A DNA stretch of 64,000 bases from an uncultured Paracoccaceae bacterium (GTDB lineage Bacteria; Pseudomonadota; Alphaproteobacteria; Rhodobacterales; Rhodobacteraceae). The notes beneath the pieces are model-generated. The model did not search any database. It saw only the letters and a program-made list of their open reading frames with translations, and was not told the DNA's origin. Of this stretch, positions 63,965-64,000 are shown one piece after another; the stretch's first letter is position 1, and every line of letters begins with the position of its first letter. The position numbers and the translations under genes were made by a program. The stretch is from positions 62,001-126,000 of the forward strand of contig CANMAI010000004.1 of NCBI GenBank assembly GCA_947495795.1. Direction: 5' to 3'.

Positions 63965-64000
63965 ATAGGCTCCACTCACACAGAATTAAGGGGGCCCAAA

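Overview
The window looks like a chromosomal segment of an alphaproteobacterium, most likely Rhodobacterales (Rhodobacteraceae-like). The evidence is an FnrL-type regulator at the left edge, a spike-base protein of the family first named from Rhodobacter capsulatus (Rcc01079), a Rhodobacterales-style leuCD...leuB block, PF06089 asparaginase, IalB, and a type VI secretion locus with the gene order of Agrobacterium tumefaciens. The sequence is GC-rich and tightly packed, with many ATGA, GTGA, TGATG and ATGGCTGA start/stop overlaps. No gene-free stretch exceeds about 260 bases. No integrase, transposase, IS element, rRNA or CRISPR array was seen.

Layout. 1-6.5 kb: fnrL (5' end outside the window), a LysR regulator divergent from a methyltransferase, a GntR regulator followed by a SsuABC/TauABC-type ABC importer, and a DUF4198 exported protein. 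6.7-8.5 kb: a phage/gene-transfer-agent-like spike-base protein translationally coupled to an SGNH hydrolase. 8.8-20.3 kb: an exopolysaccharide locus in three transcription blocks. One block has a flippase, sulfotransferase, acyltransferase and O-antigen-ligase/polymerase. The opposing block has an ExoY-like initiating transferase, two GT2 enzymes, a GT4 enzyme and a second sulfotransferase. The third is a divergent Wzc/ExoP tyrosine kinase. 20.4-22.4 kb: LysE exporter and rlmN. 22.6-24.6 kb: a surface lipoprotein and its Slam/type XI secretion barrel. 24.6-28 kb: IalB, an ECF sigma factor overlapping an asparaginase, and a P-loop sulfotransferase-like protein. 28-35.2 kb: leuC, leuD, a membrane protein, an exported nuclease/phosphatase, an epimerase, a LysR regulator and leuB. 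35.4-36.1 kb: a truncated chemoreceptor-like protein and tRNA-Pro(CGG). 36.3-37.4 kb: an outer-membrane polysaccharide exporter. 37.5-58.3 kb: a T6SS (tagF-pppA, tssM, L, K, fha, tssG, F, E, tagJ, two tssC, tssB, tssA; divergent tssH and hcp). 58.5-64 kb: an amine/aldehyde catabolic group (glutamine-synthetase-like ligase, VOC protein, aldehyde dehydrogenase, iron alcohol dehydrogenase, FAD oxidoreductase).

How the genes may work together. The EPS locus predicts a Wzx/Wzy-type polymer that is sulfated and acylated. It lacks an outer-membrane exporter of its own, and the Wza-like gene at 36.3 kb could fill that gap. The spike-base/SGNH pair beside it is the most intriguing link: R. capsulatus gene-transfer-agent head spikes bind capsule, and here a spike with an esterase fold sits next to genes that would make an acyl-decorated polysaccharide. 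The Slam barrel and lipoprotein form a second surface-display system. The T6SS is nearly complete for baseplate, sheath and membrane complex, but VgrG, PAAR, effectors, TssJ and the PpkA kinase are not in the window, and the start of tssH appears frameshifted.
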